From assembly GCA_030267965.1 (NCBI GenBank), contig BRYA01000457.1:1-28001 (forward strand): DNA of 28,001 nt. The letters are read 5' to 3'. Below are positions 8,300 to 18,828 of this stretch, piece after piece; positions within the stretch are counted from its first letter, which is position 1; each line of letters opens with the position of its first letter. Made by a program: the position numbers and the translations under genes. The DNA comes from Triparma columacea (Eukaryota > Sar > Bolidophyceae > Parmales > Triparmaceae). The notes under the pieces are model-generated. The model was not told the origin of the DNA, made no database searches, and was given only the letters and a program-made list of their open reading frames with translations.

Positions 8300-10449
8300 A
8301 TGTTTGGACGCAATAAGGGTCAAAAGTTGAGCAATTTTGATGACGATTACGAGTCGGTTTCCCTCGCATCGGGATCATCCCCTATGAATTCGTCCCCACT
8401 GGGCCAACCAACCTCCCCACCAAGTTCCCCTCTCGGGCTTCCTGTCAATAAGCAGGCATTCTTGGCTCAAAGGGGCGACGTTACCTCTGGTAAAACAATA
8501 CAACAACTCGCTGTGAATATGGGTTCCATCAGTGGGGAGGGTACTCTCGGTATTGCGGCCCACCTTGGGCATGACAGTGGCCCAAGTTGCCAAGACTCTC
8601 CCAAAAACGCCAAGGTCTTGATGTCTCAAACGACGGGGGAGATGGGCGAGATACCAACTAATCTTTCGCCCCCGGGCCAGACTCATGCCTTCCCGAACCA
8701 CAACAAGTTCAACACGCTCGGAGACAGTGACTTGGATCCTATTGTTGCTGCGAGGGTTGAGAACATCTTCAAGATGAAGAAGCAGTGTCAACCCGTGGAG
8801 GAGAAGACCCGCCGACTCCACGACCACGTCTCCGAGCTTCAGAAGTCGATCCAGAAGGTCTGCGACGACTTCCATAGGATCTCTAACGATATTTCAGACC
8901 TCATGCCTCCCTCCCTGGAAGCGGACAAGAACATTAGCCACAAGGCCGCGGCGATGCACGAGGACGTGCACAACATGGTCGGGGTGGCCATCCCTTCGAA
9001 AATCATGCCCCGCTTCGAGCAGAGTCTGCTCGGCGACCTCGACCTTATGATGCTGCACTACCTTCAGGAGCAGGTAAGAATGGACGACTAGTGGCGCACC
9101 ACGCACAGCTCTCCGCGCAACAACACGACATATCTAACGCTGCCCCTCGTCGCAGGTTAAGTTCAGGAAGTTCCACCAGGATCAGATTAACTTTGAGAGG
9201 AAGGACGAGGAGGGCGAGATGAAATTGGGGAAGAAGGTTGATGCAGCAACTGAGGCCTCAATCATACTCAAGCAGGAGAAGCTAGCCCGTGCCCTCAAGA
9301 CCTCCTCTGAGATATCTGAGAAGGGCCTTAGCAATCTTATGGAGAAGGTGAGAGAAGCAATTGCCGAGTGTTTTGTTTCTGTTTTGCAGCACCACCGACT
9401 GACCATTCTCGCCTCTCCTTTCCCTTACATTCCCTTCCCACCCACAACTCAGGAAGCCGACATGCTCGATGCGTGGTTCTACAAGTTCATGCAGTTCCAA
9501 GTTCACTTCTTCAGCGAAGTAGGGCAGCAGATCATGACACTACAGGGGCCTTCCACCAGGCTCGCCGACCAGTTGAAGAAGCGAAACCTTGACCCGTCAG
9601 AGTCGGCGAAAATTCTCGGTGACGTAGCTCCCGAGACTGTCGTCGCGAACCCCGGCTGGGGCACGGAGCATGAAGAGGCGCGATTAAAGGGGTGGTTCGG
9701 GATCAAGGGTAACAAGAGCCCGAGCACCGAGGAAAAGGTGAGATGCGATTCGACGACTTTGAAGCTCGCACAAACACTTCTAAAACATGTTGGTCGTCGT
9801 TTTACTTTTTCCACCGCATCGCTTCCCTCGCCCTCTACAGAACAAGTGGATGCAGGGGATGTTCTGTCGTCGTAACGTTGACTTCTTCAAGGGAGGGGGG
9901 GGGGAGGGGGGGCAGGGAGGGGGGGGGTTCTTCGATGATGACGATGAGGACGATAGCACGTCTACACCGAACTCGCGTAGAAACAGCGCCAACAATGTCA
10001 CCAGTCAATCCGACTCAAACAGCCGGCGGGGGAGTAAGGAGCAGGGTGCGTCAAATATTTTCAAACCGAACGACCTCATGAAAGGAGTCAAGAAAATGTT
10101 CAACAAAAGGCCCAGCAATGAGTTCGGATCACAAAAAGGTCTTCTCGGTGGTGGACTGTCGGCCCCCGATGCGGCATCCTCGGCCCGAAAGGGATCCTTT
10201 CCTCGGCCTCCTGAGTCCGGTGCGTTCCCTCGCACCAACGAGGCTGCCGGAACAGGGAAGCAGATGGAGGGGATATCTTCAAACCAATCGTTGGCTTCTA
10301 AAAAGAACGGGGGGTTTTTCTCCGCGTTCCAAAGCAAGGAAGGGCACAGCAAGAGCGAAGAGTGGGTCGATTTCTCGGCCCCAGGGGGCCAGATTAGCTC
10401 ACGGGACAGTGACGATCTCAACGTTGAGTTTGACAGTCAGCATGTCTAA
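8300..10449 (+). CDS. BAR-domain-like membrane-shaping protein
   Basis: Four exons, all joined in phase 0: 8300-9073, 9156-9347, 9453-9737 and 9841-10449. Donors are GTAAGA, GTGAGA and GTGAGA; acceptors are CGCAG, ACTCAG and CTACAG. The product is 619 residues. A Ser/Pro-rich N-terminus (about 1-145) precedes a helical region at about 150-355. That region has the heptad pattern and the closing WFYKFMQFQVHFFSEVGQQI helix typical of BAR domains, which dimerise into curved rods that bind curved membranes in endocytosis and trafficking. The C-terminus is disordered, with poly-Gly, an acidic DDDDED stretch, Ser-rich segments and FKPNDLMKGVKKMF. No SH3 domain is visible. The exact BAR subfamily is not recognised. 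It converges on the next gene with 94 bp between stops. An upstream in-frame ATG at 8219 would add 27 hydrophobic residues. Confidence 0.72.
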
Positions 10450-10543
10450 CCGTAGAACCGAAAAGGGGAAATAGTGAACAGAAAAAGCGAATCATTTCTC
10501 AGTAAAATACCCACTCGTTTTTTTGTACCCCCCGCATACGCTC

Positions 10544-11610
10544 TCAAACCTTCCTCCGCCTGCTGCTACTTCTCGGGGTCCTGCTCACCTTTTTCGTTGC
10601 GGATTTCTTGGGAGTAGCCGATCTTGACCTCTGTGATCTTGACGCAATCCTAGGGCTGACGATCCTCCCTGTGATCCTCGAGCCAGTGCCCTCCTTCCGC
10701 GAGTCTACAAACCACAGGGTCCGCAGCTGGTGGTTCCTGTGCATCTCCTTGAGCTGCTCGACGGCATTGTGGAATAAGTTCGCGAAAGTTTCGCTCTCAG
10801 CCCCTGAGCCAGGCAGCCGTCCGAAGATGAGAATCATGAAGTACATGCTGCCGAGGGCAAAGGAGGAGGCCAACCTCTGTTGGTTCGCGGGGGACAACGC
10901 AATTACGCTGGCCACCAGCTTGTTCCAGCCTGAAAGGAACGAAATGGGGTCCACGGCAGCCGAGTAGAACGAGCACGATGTGAGGGCGATCCCTGTGAGG
11001 ACCTCTGGCGTGCCCCTGTTTATTCCCTTTAGGCCGTAAGTGACGGCGGGGTCGTCGATGCCCCTGAACTTCTCGAATAGTATGAAAGCTCCTCCGAGGG
11101 TTCCAACCGTAAGCAAGGCGTGCACGACGTTGACGGATTCGGGGTCGAGGGGCCTGGAGTTGAGGACGATCCAGAAGGGGATGCCGTGCCAGATGATGTC
11201 TATCGTCAAGATGACGGGGAGGCTGTCGAAGAAGGGCATCACGAGCGCAGGGTCGTGCAGGTAGAGCTCGTGCTTGATGTAAGGGAGACAGTCGTAACCC
11301 CTCGCGACAAGGATGCTTGTCCCAAAGATTGAAGTTGAAAGCACGGCAAGCCTGGCCCCTGCCACAATAGACTCGTCGAGGTCAAACCACTTGGACGGCC
11401 AGAATGTAATGATGAAGAGGAACCAGTGGCTCCAGCAAGTCACGAAGTCAAACATGTGGGCTTTGGACCTGAAAGGAGAGGCGGGGAGGAGGGAGAGAGA
11501 GAAGGGTTGGACAGATGAAGCAAGTGTGTGCGGGGGGGTGGGAGGGAATAACTGTTGGGGTTAGGGTTCAAGGATACTGCGACTCACATGAAGTACTTGT
11601 CCCATCTCAT
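10544..11610 (-). CDS. Multi-pass membrane protein of unknown family
   Basis: Two exons: 11588-11610 (only 23 nt, MRWDKYF plus two bases) and 10544-11468. The intron is 119 nt with a GTGAGT donor and a CCTTTCAG acceptor. The join gives MRWDKYFMSKAHMFDF and a protein of 315 residues. An alternative in-frame ATG at 11640 adds MKSSNCRPEV, and a further upstream exon cannot be excluded. About five hydrophobic segments are visible: WSHWFLFIITFW, ARLAVLSTSIFGTSILVA, MPFFDSLPVILTIDIIW, VNVVHALLTVGTLGGAFILF and SFALGSMYFMILIFG. The tail is about 60 residues of Ser/Arg/Lys. I do not recognise the family. It lies on the same strand as, and just downstream of, the phospholipid synthase. Confidence 0.62.
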
Positions 11611-11843
11611 CACCTCCGGGCGACAGTTCGAGCTCTTCATTGGAGTTTGCAATCTGAGATTTGATAAGTTGTCTGATGGGCCTGAGGCAGTGTCAAGTTT
11701 GGGGGGGACCAAAGAGAAACCAATCTACGACGATTCGTCTTACATACATTTGGCGTTAAAGGAAACAATCTCTGTTTTCAGTAGCAAATTTATATTTATG
11801 AAGTTCCATGGCATGGCTATTTCGCTCGCTCGCCGACCTCCGT

Positions 11844-13460
11844 CTAGCGCCTCTTCTTCCCATTCTTGCTCGCCTCTTCTGTGGAGGTGTAGGTAACGGT
11901 GGTGGTTCTGGGGGTCGTGATATCGAAACACCAGATACCTAGGCATTCTGTGATCTCTGCGATGATGATGGTGAACCTAAATAGCGTGAAGGTGGCCGCC
12001 GCGGAGAGGTAAACAAGGACTGTCAAGCTGGCCTGCTCTCCGTCCTTAAGGCTTCCGAGGAGGACCCGGGCGGCGATGACGTAGGAGGGGATCTGGATGA
12101 GCCGGATTTTATTGAGTTCTTTGTCTGTCATGTGGGCGAGCATGAGAGCGGTAACTGCGTCTACGAAGATGAGGCCAAAGAGAGCCATGCAACTCCTGAG
12201 GTTGGACTCGAGGACTCCAGGGAGGTTGGTGCCCACGATGAGGGATGTAATGCAGAGAGATAGGAACGGGAAGAGGTTGAGGAGGGGGCTGAAGCCGTAC
12301 TTGTGGACGACGGAGATGCTCTTTAGGGTCATCTCCTGGATGGCGCAGGCTGCGGCGAGGGAGATTAGGAGCTCGTAGTTGCAGAGGCCCTTGAAGTTCG
12401 ACGGCGTCGACAGGGGGTTCAGCCAGCTGGCCAGGTAGACCGACGCAGGCTCAATGTACTCGGCAGCTTGGGCGGGGATCATGGGAAAGGCCCAGTCCCA
12501 GAAGCTGTAGGAGTGCCACACCTGGGGTCCGTGGACGAAACTGTGTGTGGAGGGGGGCGAGGAAAGGGGGCAAGGTAAGCATTGATGAAGATATCACAGA
12601 CATCGCTTGGCAGTTGTCGTCGTTGCTGCTGTCGTCGTTGCTGCGGTCGTTACTCCGCTCCTCCTTGCTTGGCGCCTCACCTTATGCCAGAGAGAGAAGC
12701 CGCAAGGATGAGACCCTCACTCGGTCCGTTGATGATGGGGAGAATGAGCGACCCCGTGTAGTACTCCTCCCACGTTGAGATGTAGAACGGTATGGCCGAC
12801 GCCGCCAGGGTCCAGAAGATGACTAAGGGGGTGGTGTGGTTAATGGACATTGCGACGCACCAGTTTATGCTGCTCAGCGGAGAGTTTAGGGCGTCGCAGC
12901 CGTGGTCGAACAGCATGCCCAGCGGGGAGGATGACCCGGTCCTGCGGGCCTGCTTCCCGTCCATATTGTCGAGCGTCTGGTAGACGAGCAAAGCGACAGC
13001 ATTGGCAAGGAACACCCAGCGGGGGACAGAACCGGTTTCGACGCAGTCGTCGTGGTTGGTCTTGCATAAAACGGACCCTGCGACGTCTGGGGCGTAGAAC
13101 CACATGATGATGTAGGCAATGATAATGAGGAGGAAGCCAGTCAGGGTGATTGTGTTCGGAGCTACACTTCTTGGGGTGAACTAAGGGGTGGAGGGGGGAG
13201 GGGAGGGGCGGAGGATGTCAATGGGCGGAGGGGACGAAGGGGGGAGAGGAGGCGGTATGGAGATTTGGCAACATTTTGAAAAGACTGGTAAGGGCTTGTC
13301 ACCCCTTCAGCGGCCTTTGCGGGGCACATGAGCTCACCAAATCAACACATTTTTGGGCTAACGGGGACAGAATATATTTGTAGGTGAGACTTAGGTCGCT
13401 CCCAGAGTACTTGTACCCCTTGAGTGTGGCCGTTGCTTTTGCGTCGATGAACAGGCCCAT
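11844..13460 (-). CDS. CDP-alcohol phosphotransferase (choline/ethanolamine phosphotransferase, CEPT/EPT family)
   Basis: Three exons: 13338-13460, 12681-13180 and 11844-12540; introns of 157 and 140 nt in phases 0 and 2. The product is 439 residues. It transfers phosphocholine or phosphoethanolamine from the CDP-alcohol to diacylglycerol, the last Kennedy-pathway step, in ER/Golgi membranes. The catalytic signature DGxxAR(x8)G(x3)D(x3)D is complete at residues 115-137 (DGKQAR...G...D...D). Family landmarks YKYSGSDLSLTYKYIL near the N-terminus, VAPNTITLTGF, ISTWEEYYTGSL, NGPSEG and GPQVW all sit in order, and the second splice junction restores the GPQVW segment. Eight to ten membrane helices follow the family pattern. 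The ATG at 13460 starts MGLFIDAKA, because the frame upstream has no ATG before a stop. Choline and ethanolamine specificity cannot be separated by eye. Confidence 0.93.
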
Positions 13461-13698
13461 CCAATAACTTATGCTCTTTGGCCCCTTCGGACTTCCCAGA
13501 TTTTTTTGCCCAGATCCAACTAGCACAACTGCTATCCCTTTCCAACCACAACCTTCACGGACGGTATCTTGGATCTCACTGATCTACTACCGCTTAGTCA
13601 CCACATAATCGCTCTGACTTGCATAAGTACCCCCCTCACGTGCAACCAGCAAGAAGACCGAAGTCCACAACAGCCCGTGAAACCGACTGCTGCTAAAG
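13461..13698. promoter_or_regulatory. Divergent intergenic promoter region
   Basis: These 238 bp lie between the divergent starts of the phosphotransferase (minus) and the PP2C gene (plus) and must hold both promoters. No clear TATA box or repeated motif was seen. Confidence 0.45.
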
Positions 13699-15456
13699 AT
13701 GGATTTTACGGGTGGGTTTAACCTATTAGGTTTCAATAAAATGTCATCCCCGGTAAATATTAGCATGCCTTCGTTGAAGAAGACCCAGAACGTCGTGGCG
13801 ACGGCCCTGAGATCTGAGGACAAGCCGATCGTGGCATGTCACGTTTCAATGAGGGGGTGGAGGAGGACCATGGAGGACGCGTTCGTTATGGAGACGAATG
13901 TTAGGGGGAGAGATTGGACGGAAGAAGCCGATGAGAGCTCGAAGGAACCTACCCCTGTTATTGGCTCCAGGAGGCTGTCCACACAGCGAAGATCCACAGG
14001 AGGTAACAACAGCAAGAAGATATATGATGAAGTCGCAGAGGCCATGAAGCAGCTGAACTGTAGTATGAAGGACAACGACCTTTTGCTGTCAATTTTTGAC
14101 GGCCACGGGGGGTCGCTTGTGAGCGAATATGCGTCCCGTCACCTCATGAAAGAGCTTCTTCAAATTGATTATTTTAAGAACTATGCAGCCAACAAAGTTG
14201 GTCTAGAGAGCTTAGATGAGACGGGTGAGAAGACTGAGAGTGGCGAGAGGAGCGAGAAGAGTGAGAAGAGTGACGTGGGTGGTGACTGCGTAGGTGGAGA
14301 AGGTGGAGAAGGTGGAGATACTGAGGCCACCAACGGGGAGACAAATGGAGATCTCACTGCCGAGAACCAAAGTATCTCCAGAGCGCTTCACGAGGCCTAT
14401 CTCAACCTCGACAGCAAGCTGTGCTCATCAGTAGCCAACGACCCTTCTCCACCTCGTCAAAAAATGTACGACACAATGGGTTCGACTGCAGTCTCAGCTT
14501 TCATAACCTCCGAGACCATCACCGTCGCGAGCCTCGGGGACAGCCGTGCCATCCTCTGCCGTGACTACAACGCCGTCTCCCTGACGAAGGACCACAAGCC
14601 AAGTAACCCCTCAGAGACTGCCCGTGTAATTAACGCCGGGGGGACCGTGCAGAGGGGTCGGATCAACGGGAACCTCGCGGTAAGCAGGAGCCTTGGGGAC
14701 TTCTTCTACAAGAACGACACCTCAAGGAAGCCCGAGGAGCAGATGGTAAGCCCGGTACCCGACGTAACGGTAACGGATATCAGACCGGGGGAGGACCAGT
14801 TCCTTATCATAGCATGTGACGGGGTGTGGGACGTGGTTACTGAGCAGGACGCGTGCTACCTTGTGAGCGAAATGCTGGGGGAGGGCAAGGACCTCGAGGA
14901 CGTCTGCAAGAAGTTCCTAGACTACTGCATGTTAGCGAACTCCCGGGACAACATGAGCGTCATCATATGCGTGTTCCAGGCGGGGTGGGAGTGCGAGGTC
15001 GGGGCATACAAGAAGGCGCCGAAGCTGGAGGAGGCCATGAGGGTTAAGGACAACCTGGCGACGGTTAACAGCCACGTGGAGAAACACGCAAAGGCCAACT
15101 CTGTTAACAAGGCTGCCAGCGCAAGCAGGAGGGCGAGCATGCAGGTGTTCGAGGGCCTTAAACTCGACGACGGTGTGATAAAAATCTCCACCCGCGCCGC
15201 TACCCACTGCGACGAGGTCCTCCGTCTTAGCAAGGAGGTAGTCTTGGGTTGGGACGAGCACGGCGTCGTGGAGCACTTCCTTAGGCTCTGCGAGCTGGAC
15301 GGGTACGGGGAGCACTTCGTGGAGGAGGGGGTGGACGGGAAGCTGCTCATGGAGCTAACGCAGGACGAGATGGAGGACGACCTTATGATGAATGGTTTGG
15401 ACGCTAGGTTTTTGAAGATGGCTACCACCTTCTTGGATAGGATCGTCTCGGGGTAG
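13699..15456 (+). CDS. PP2C-type (PPM) Ser/Thr phosphatase with C-terminal SAM domain
   Basis: Intronless, 585 residues, ATG at 13699. A metal-dependent protein phosphatase removing phosphate from Ser/Thr. PPM motifs are intact and in order: RRTMED (55-60), DGHGG (134-138), MGSTA (260-264), GDSRAI (280-285), NLAVSRSLGD (325-334), ACDGVWDV (372-379) and SRDNMS (415-420), so activity is expected. A Glu/Ser/Gly-rich insert at about 165-225 separates early and late parts of the catalytic domain. After a linker with SRRASM (a possible PKA-like site), residues about 515-583 form a SAM domain (GWDEHGVVEHFL, DGYGEHFVEEGVDGKLLMEL, RFLKMATTFLDRI), usually a protein-protein or polymerising module. The fusion suggests targeting or oligomerisation of the phosphatase; substrates are unknown. 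Confidence 0.94.
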   Translation: MDFTGGFNLLGFNKMSSPVNISMPSLKKTQNVVATALRSEDKPIVACHVSMRGWRRTMEDAFVMETNVRGRDWTEEADESSKEPTPVIGSRRLSTQRRSTGGNNSKKIYDEVAEAMKQLNCSMKDNDLLLSIFDGHGGSLVSEYASRHLMKELLQIDYFKNYAANKVGLESLDETGEKTESGERSEKSEKSDVGGDCVGGEGGEGGDTEATNGETNGDLTAENQSISRALHEAYLNLDSKLCSSVANDPSPPRQKMYDTMGSTAVSAFITSETITVASLGDSRAILCRDYNAVSLTKDHKPSNPSETARVINAGGTVQRGRINGNLAVSRSLGDFFYKNDTSRKPEEQMVSPVPDVTVTDIRPGEDQFLIIACDGVWDVVTEQDACYLVSEMLGEGKDLEDVCKKFLDYCMLANSRDNMSVIICVFQAGWECEVGAYKKAPKLEEAMRVKDNLATVNSHVEKHAKANSVNKAASASRRASMQVFEGLKLDDGVIKISTRAATHCDEVLRLSKEVVLGWDEHGVVEHFLRLCELDGYGEHFVEEGVDGKLLMELTQDEMEDDLMMNGLDARFLKMATTFLDRIVSG

Positions 15457-15652
15457 AGAGAAGGGTGTGCAACAGGGAGAGGGGCCCCTGGAAAATTGTG
15501 TGTATGTATTATCAAGGACATAGAATAGGAATAAGTGAAATGGAGTGTTTATCTCCAAACACTGGAATCTTTTCGTTCTCACGGACATTTAGTTAGTCAG
15601 AGTCTTCTGGAGTCCTTGAAGATTTTGGGAGCGAACGAAAAACACCTCGAGT

Positions 15653-18153
15653 TCAAACATCTTCTTCTTTTTGTTTTACTTGTGGGACGACCTTGTTATC
15701 CTTGACCCTCCGTCTCTTCTTCTTCTTGTCCTTCGCCCCCTTTTCCTCGTCGGCAAACGCAAAAGCTAGTGCCTCCCCCAACTCCACATCGTCGTCAGCT
15801 CCCCCGCCGTCATCGTTCACGTCGTCATCCATCTGATTGCCTAACGCAGGTCCCCTCGGCGGTGCCGAAGCAGGGTATAAGCCTCCTCTCTCTCCCCCCC
15901 CCCCCCACATTTGCTGCATGAGGTGTGGCGGATAAGGCATCATCTGCTGCGGGTGCGGGCCGCCCCACACCCCGCCGCCCCGCCTCTCCCCCTCCTCCTC
16001 CTTCTTCGCCGCCATCTTCGCCTCGACGAAAATCAACCGCTTCTCGATGGAATCGGAGAGCCTCTTAAGCTCACCCTCACGGAGGCGAGAGCAGTGCTCA
16101 CGGTAGAAGCTCCATAGCACGATGAACCCGAGACCAATGGACCACAGGACGTCCCAGAGCTGGAATGCGGGAAGGGAGGAAGTCGAAGGCGTTGGTCGGG
16201 GAGTGGGGGAGGGGATAGGCGATGGAGTTGGGGATGGCGTGGGGGATGGTGTGGGGGATTGAGTTGGGGATGGAGTTGGGGATGGCGTGGGGGATGGTGT
16301 GGGGGATGGCGTGGGCGCTTCAGTAGGCAACTCTGCAGATTCCGTGGCTGGAGTTGTCGTAGGCGAATTTGTGGGCGAAGTGTCGTCAGACGCAGAGTCA
16401 TCCATTCTTGCTTGAGTTTGGGATGGCGTTGGCGCCGACGTCGTTCCAGGAGCAGGAGGGTTGGGAGAGTTTGTGGGCGCAGGGGTAACAGCGGGGGCAG
16501 TGTCTCCTTGATAGCTGATCTGCTGGCAGACCGGCTCCCCCCACCCCGCTGTCGTCTTTCCCTGACCACATTGCGTGCACGCGACAGATCCTTCTCCGGA
16601 GGCGAAGAATCCCGGAGGGCAGAGGCCACAAGATGCAGAACCCGATTGTGGTGCGGCAGACCCAGGTTCGCATGGCTCGCAGTACGTCTCATTGGCGTGG
16701 TTTATGGCAATCTCCTCATTATCAGAGAGGTACTTTCCCGGCGGGCAGGACCAGCAGTCGAGGACACTGTCGTGAGCGAGCGGGTCGGGAGGGGAAGAGA
16801 CATCCTTGAGAACCTTCCCGGCCGGACAGACGGTGCAGGACTCGACACCACTGTGGAGGGCGGCGCTGGTGGCCTTGTCCGCGTTGTAGGAACCTTGAGG
16901 ACAGACGCTGCACTCCCCAGAACCGACGCCGCTGTATGTGCCCTCCGGGCAAACGAAGCAGTCGTCGGGAGAATCATGGAGGAGCGCGTTGGTGGCGTTA
17001 TCGGGGAGGAAGGTACCGGCGGGGCAGGCGTGCTCGCAATACTCGGCGCCGCTGTCGGTTGAGTAAAGCCCAGGTCCGCACACGGCGATCGAGAACGAAA
17101 ACGGCATTGAAACTCCCGATACCTGCCCAAAAGTATCGAGCGAGGAGCCCTGGATGGAGCGAGTACCAAGAGGGGGCTGGGGGGAGAGGGGGGGGTGAGG
17201 GTGTGTTAAGGTATTTTTAAGTATGTGCAGAAAGGGCAGATTTTGGATCTTCTCAGCACGCCCGCCCACTGCCCGTTCACTCTTACTCACCCCATTAAGG
17301 CTTAACGAACCGCCATCGTTATAAATATCATCACTGGTGGCAGTCCCGGACGTTACATAGTTTCCCTGGAAGGCGTTCCCATACACCTCAAGATTACCTG
17401 ATTCAACATAGATCGCACCACCATTTGTAGTTGCTACGTTGTCGATGAATGAACAGAGGAAGAGAGATAGGCTTGCAGAGCTCGTCATATAGATTGCCGC
17501 ACCAAGATCCTCTTTTCCTTGAAAGAAGACAAAGCCTCGGAATGCCGCTGTTCCGGACCCGGTGCTTTCAATGTATGCAATGCGGCGGGTTGACCAGGGA
17601 TAATTGCCTCCGGCCTCCTCCGCGTCGAGGACGCATGTCTGAGCATAATCTCGCACTGCACGTTGCCCGACCAACCTTTGAGGTGGAGCATGAGGTCAGG
17701 CGCATTGCAACTTCCAATGTAGCCCATGTTGAGTCTATAAACAAATCTACCATCACCATATCCATAATAGTGGTCGGTAAATATCGGCTTGAGGTGCGTG
17801 CACTTGAGTTCTCCCTCGCCCATGAGCACAGTGTCGCCGTTTGAAGCGGAATGGAAGGACTTGTATAACAAATCTATTGTATCTGATTGAGATTGTGTAG
17901 AGCCATCATCAGCGAAAAAGGCGTAGTCTGAATCTACCCATGTTACACTGCTAGAGGGGTAACTAGATGCGCGTCTAGTCGTGCTCTGAAAGCTGTTCCC
18001 AACCAAGGTTTTGAGGAACTCCATACGATCGGGAGGCCTGGCCAACCTCTCATCATGAGTAACAGAGGCGCTCGAAAAAAGAAGCAAATGTGCGAAGATC
18101 AGGGCGATCGCGATGAAAAATGCCGAGGGCAACCGAAACGAGCCAGAAATCAT
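15653..18153 (-). CDS. Single-pass surface protein: beta-helix-like region, Cys-rich ephrin-receptor-like repeats, TPSP stalk (apparent frameshift)
   Basis: The signal peptide (MISGSFRLPSAFFIAIALIF) starts at 18153. A region resembling right-handed beta-helix surface proteins follows (GDTVLMGEGELKC, LHLKGWSGNVQCE; then CVLDAEE, AAIYM, GGAIYVESGNLEVYGNAFQGN, DDIYNDGGSLSL). Next come Cys-rich GCC2_GCC3-type repeats with C-P-x-G-(T/K/S)-(Y/F/V) units, a (TPSP)n stalk, one transmembrane helix (LWDVLWSIGLGFIVLWSFY), and a cytoplasmic tail with a basic KKKKRRR cluster. One intron is clear: 17177-17290, 114 nt, phase 0, GTGAGT...CCCCAG. Between QCE (about 17650) and CVLD (about 17635) the reading frame must shift by one base (one base missing) for the protein to continue. 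No splice sites are available there, so it is either a sequencing error or a true break. Confidence 0.72.
16195..16320 (-). repeat. Tandem TPSP-coding minisatellite in the surface-protein stalk
   Basis: A run of nearly identical 12-bp units on the plus strand, GGGGATGG(A/C)GT(G/T) and close variants, encodes PTPSPTPSPTPS on the minus strand. Ser/Thr/Pro stalks of this kind are usually O-glycosylated and extended. Copy number is likely to vary between strains. Confidence 0.8.
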
Positions 18154-18624
18154 TAAAAAAGCCTTGGTGTCTCAAACCAATTACCTGTGTTATTTCAGCT
18201 TGCCCCGTGCCTGAGATAGCCCATGGGCTAGCCTGAGGTTGAGCCTATTTTGGGAAACCTGGTTTTTCCATTTCAACGTTTTATTCCTTATTCTCCCGAG
18301 TCAAGGGTGAGTATTGATTACTTGATACTGGAGTGCTCTTAAAATGCCCGTTAAAAGTGTTCCTATGGTTTAATGGAGAGAGGCACCCAGCGGCTAGGGG
18401 AGGGGGTGGAAGAATGATGGCTTCACATCCAAGTTAGGGAAGGTTGGGACTTTGTTCTTAGGATTTCTACAGTGCAACGCGGTTATGGAACCCTCCCACC
18501 GCAATATAATGCAATATAATGCAATATTAGTGGGGTTTTGTTGCCAATCTCGGGAGAAAAGAAAACATGCATGCTAAAGAAGGAAAACACACACCCAACT
18601 ATTACAAGTCAAGTATTACAAGTA
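18154..18624. other. Intergenic region with a short 10-bp direct repeat; no gene seen
   Basis: This region lies upstream of the surface-protein start and downstream of a possible 67-codon gene on the same strand. No open frame resembles a protein. Three in-register copies of GCAATATAAT (the last ending TTAG) lie at 18501-18529, flanked by CCCTCCCACC and AGTGGGG. It presumably holds the surface-protein promoter. Confidence 0.5.
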
Positions 18625-18828
18625 CTACATTGCCGCGTCCCTGATCCACTTCCGTACGTCGTTCCCCTCCGTCACTTCATTGGGGTCCGGTGCTCTTCTG
18701 GGTTGCACCACTGATGCTAACACTATGTTTTCCGTCTCCCCTATCTCCTTTTCCCCCCACCTCGTTTTCACAGTGTAGACGCCCTCCACCCTTCCGTCCG
18801 TCACTGTTGGTACATTTGTTGTGTACAT
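18625..18828 (-). CDS. Possible small protein, 67 residues, unknown
   Basis: ATG at 18828 to a stop at 18625. The sequence is mixed in composition rather than repetitive (GVYTVKTRWGEKEIGE, ENIVLASVVQPRRAPDPNE, NDVRKWIRDAAM). It has no signal peptide or membrane helix and is not recognised. It would be divergent from the INTS6-like gene with only 52 bp between ATGs, a spacing tighter than elsewhere in the window. It could also be a chance frame inside a 5' UTR. Confidence 0.35.
   Translation of the reverse strand: MYTTNVPTVTDGRVEGVYTVKTRWGEKEIGETENIVLASVVQPRRAPDPNEVTEGNDVRKWIRDAAM

Noticed and set aside
16259..17062. 267-codon open frame on the plus strand antisense to the surface-protein gene
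   Set aside because: It is rich in Trp, Gly and Arg because it reads the complement of the TPSP and Cys-rich repeats; it is a shadow frame.
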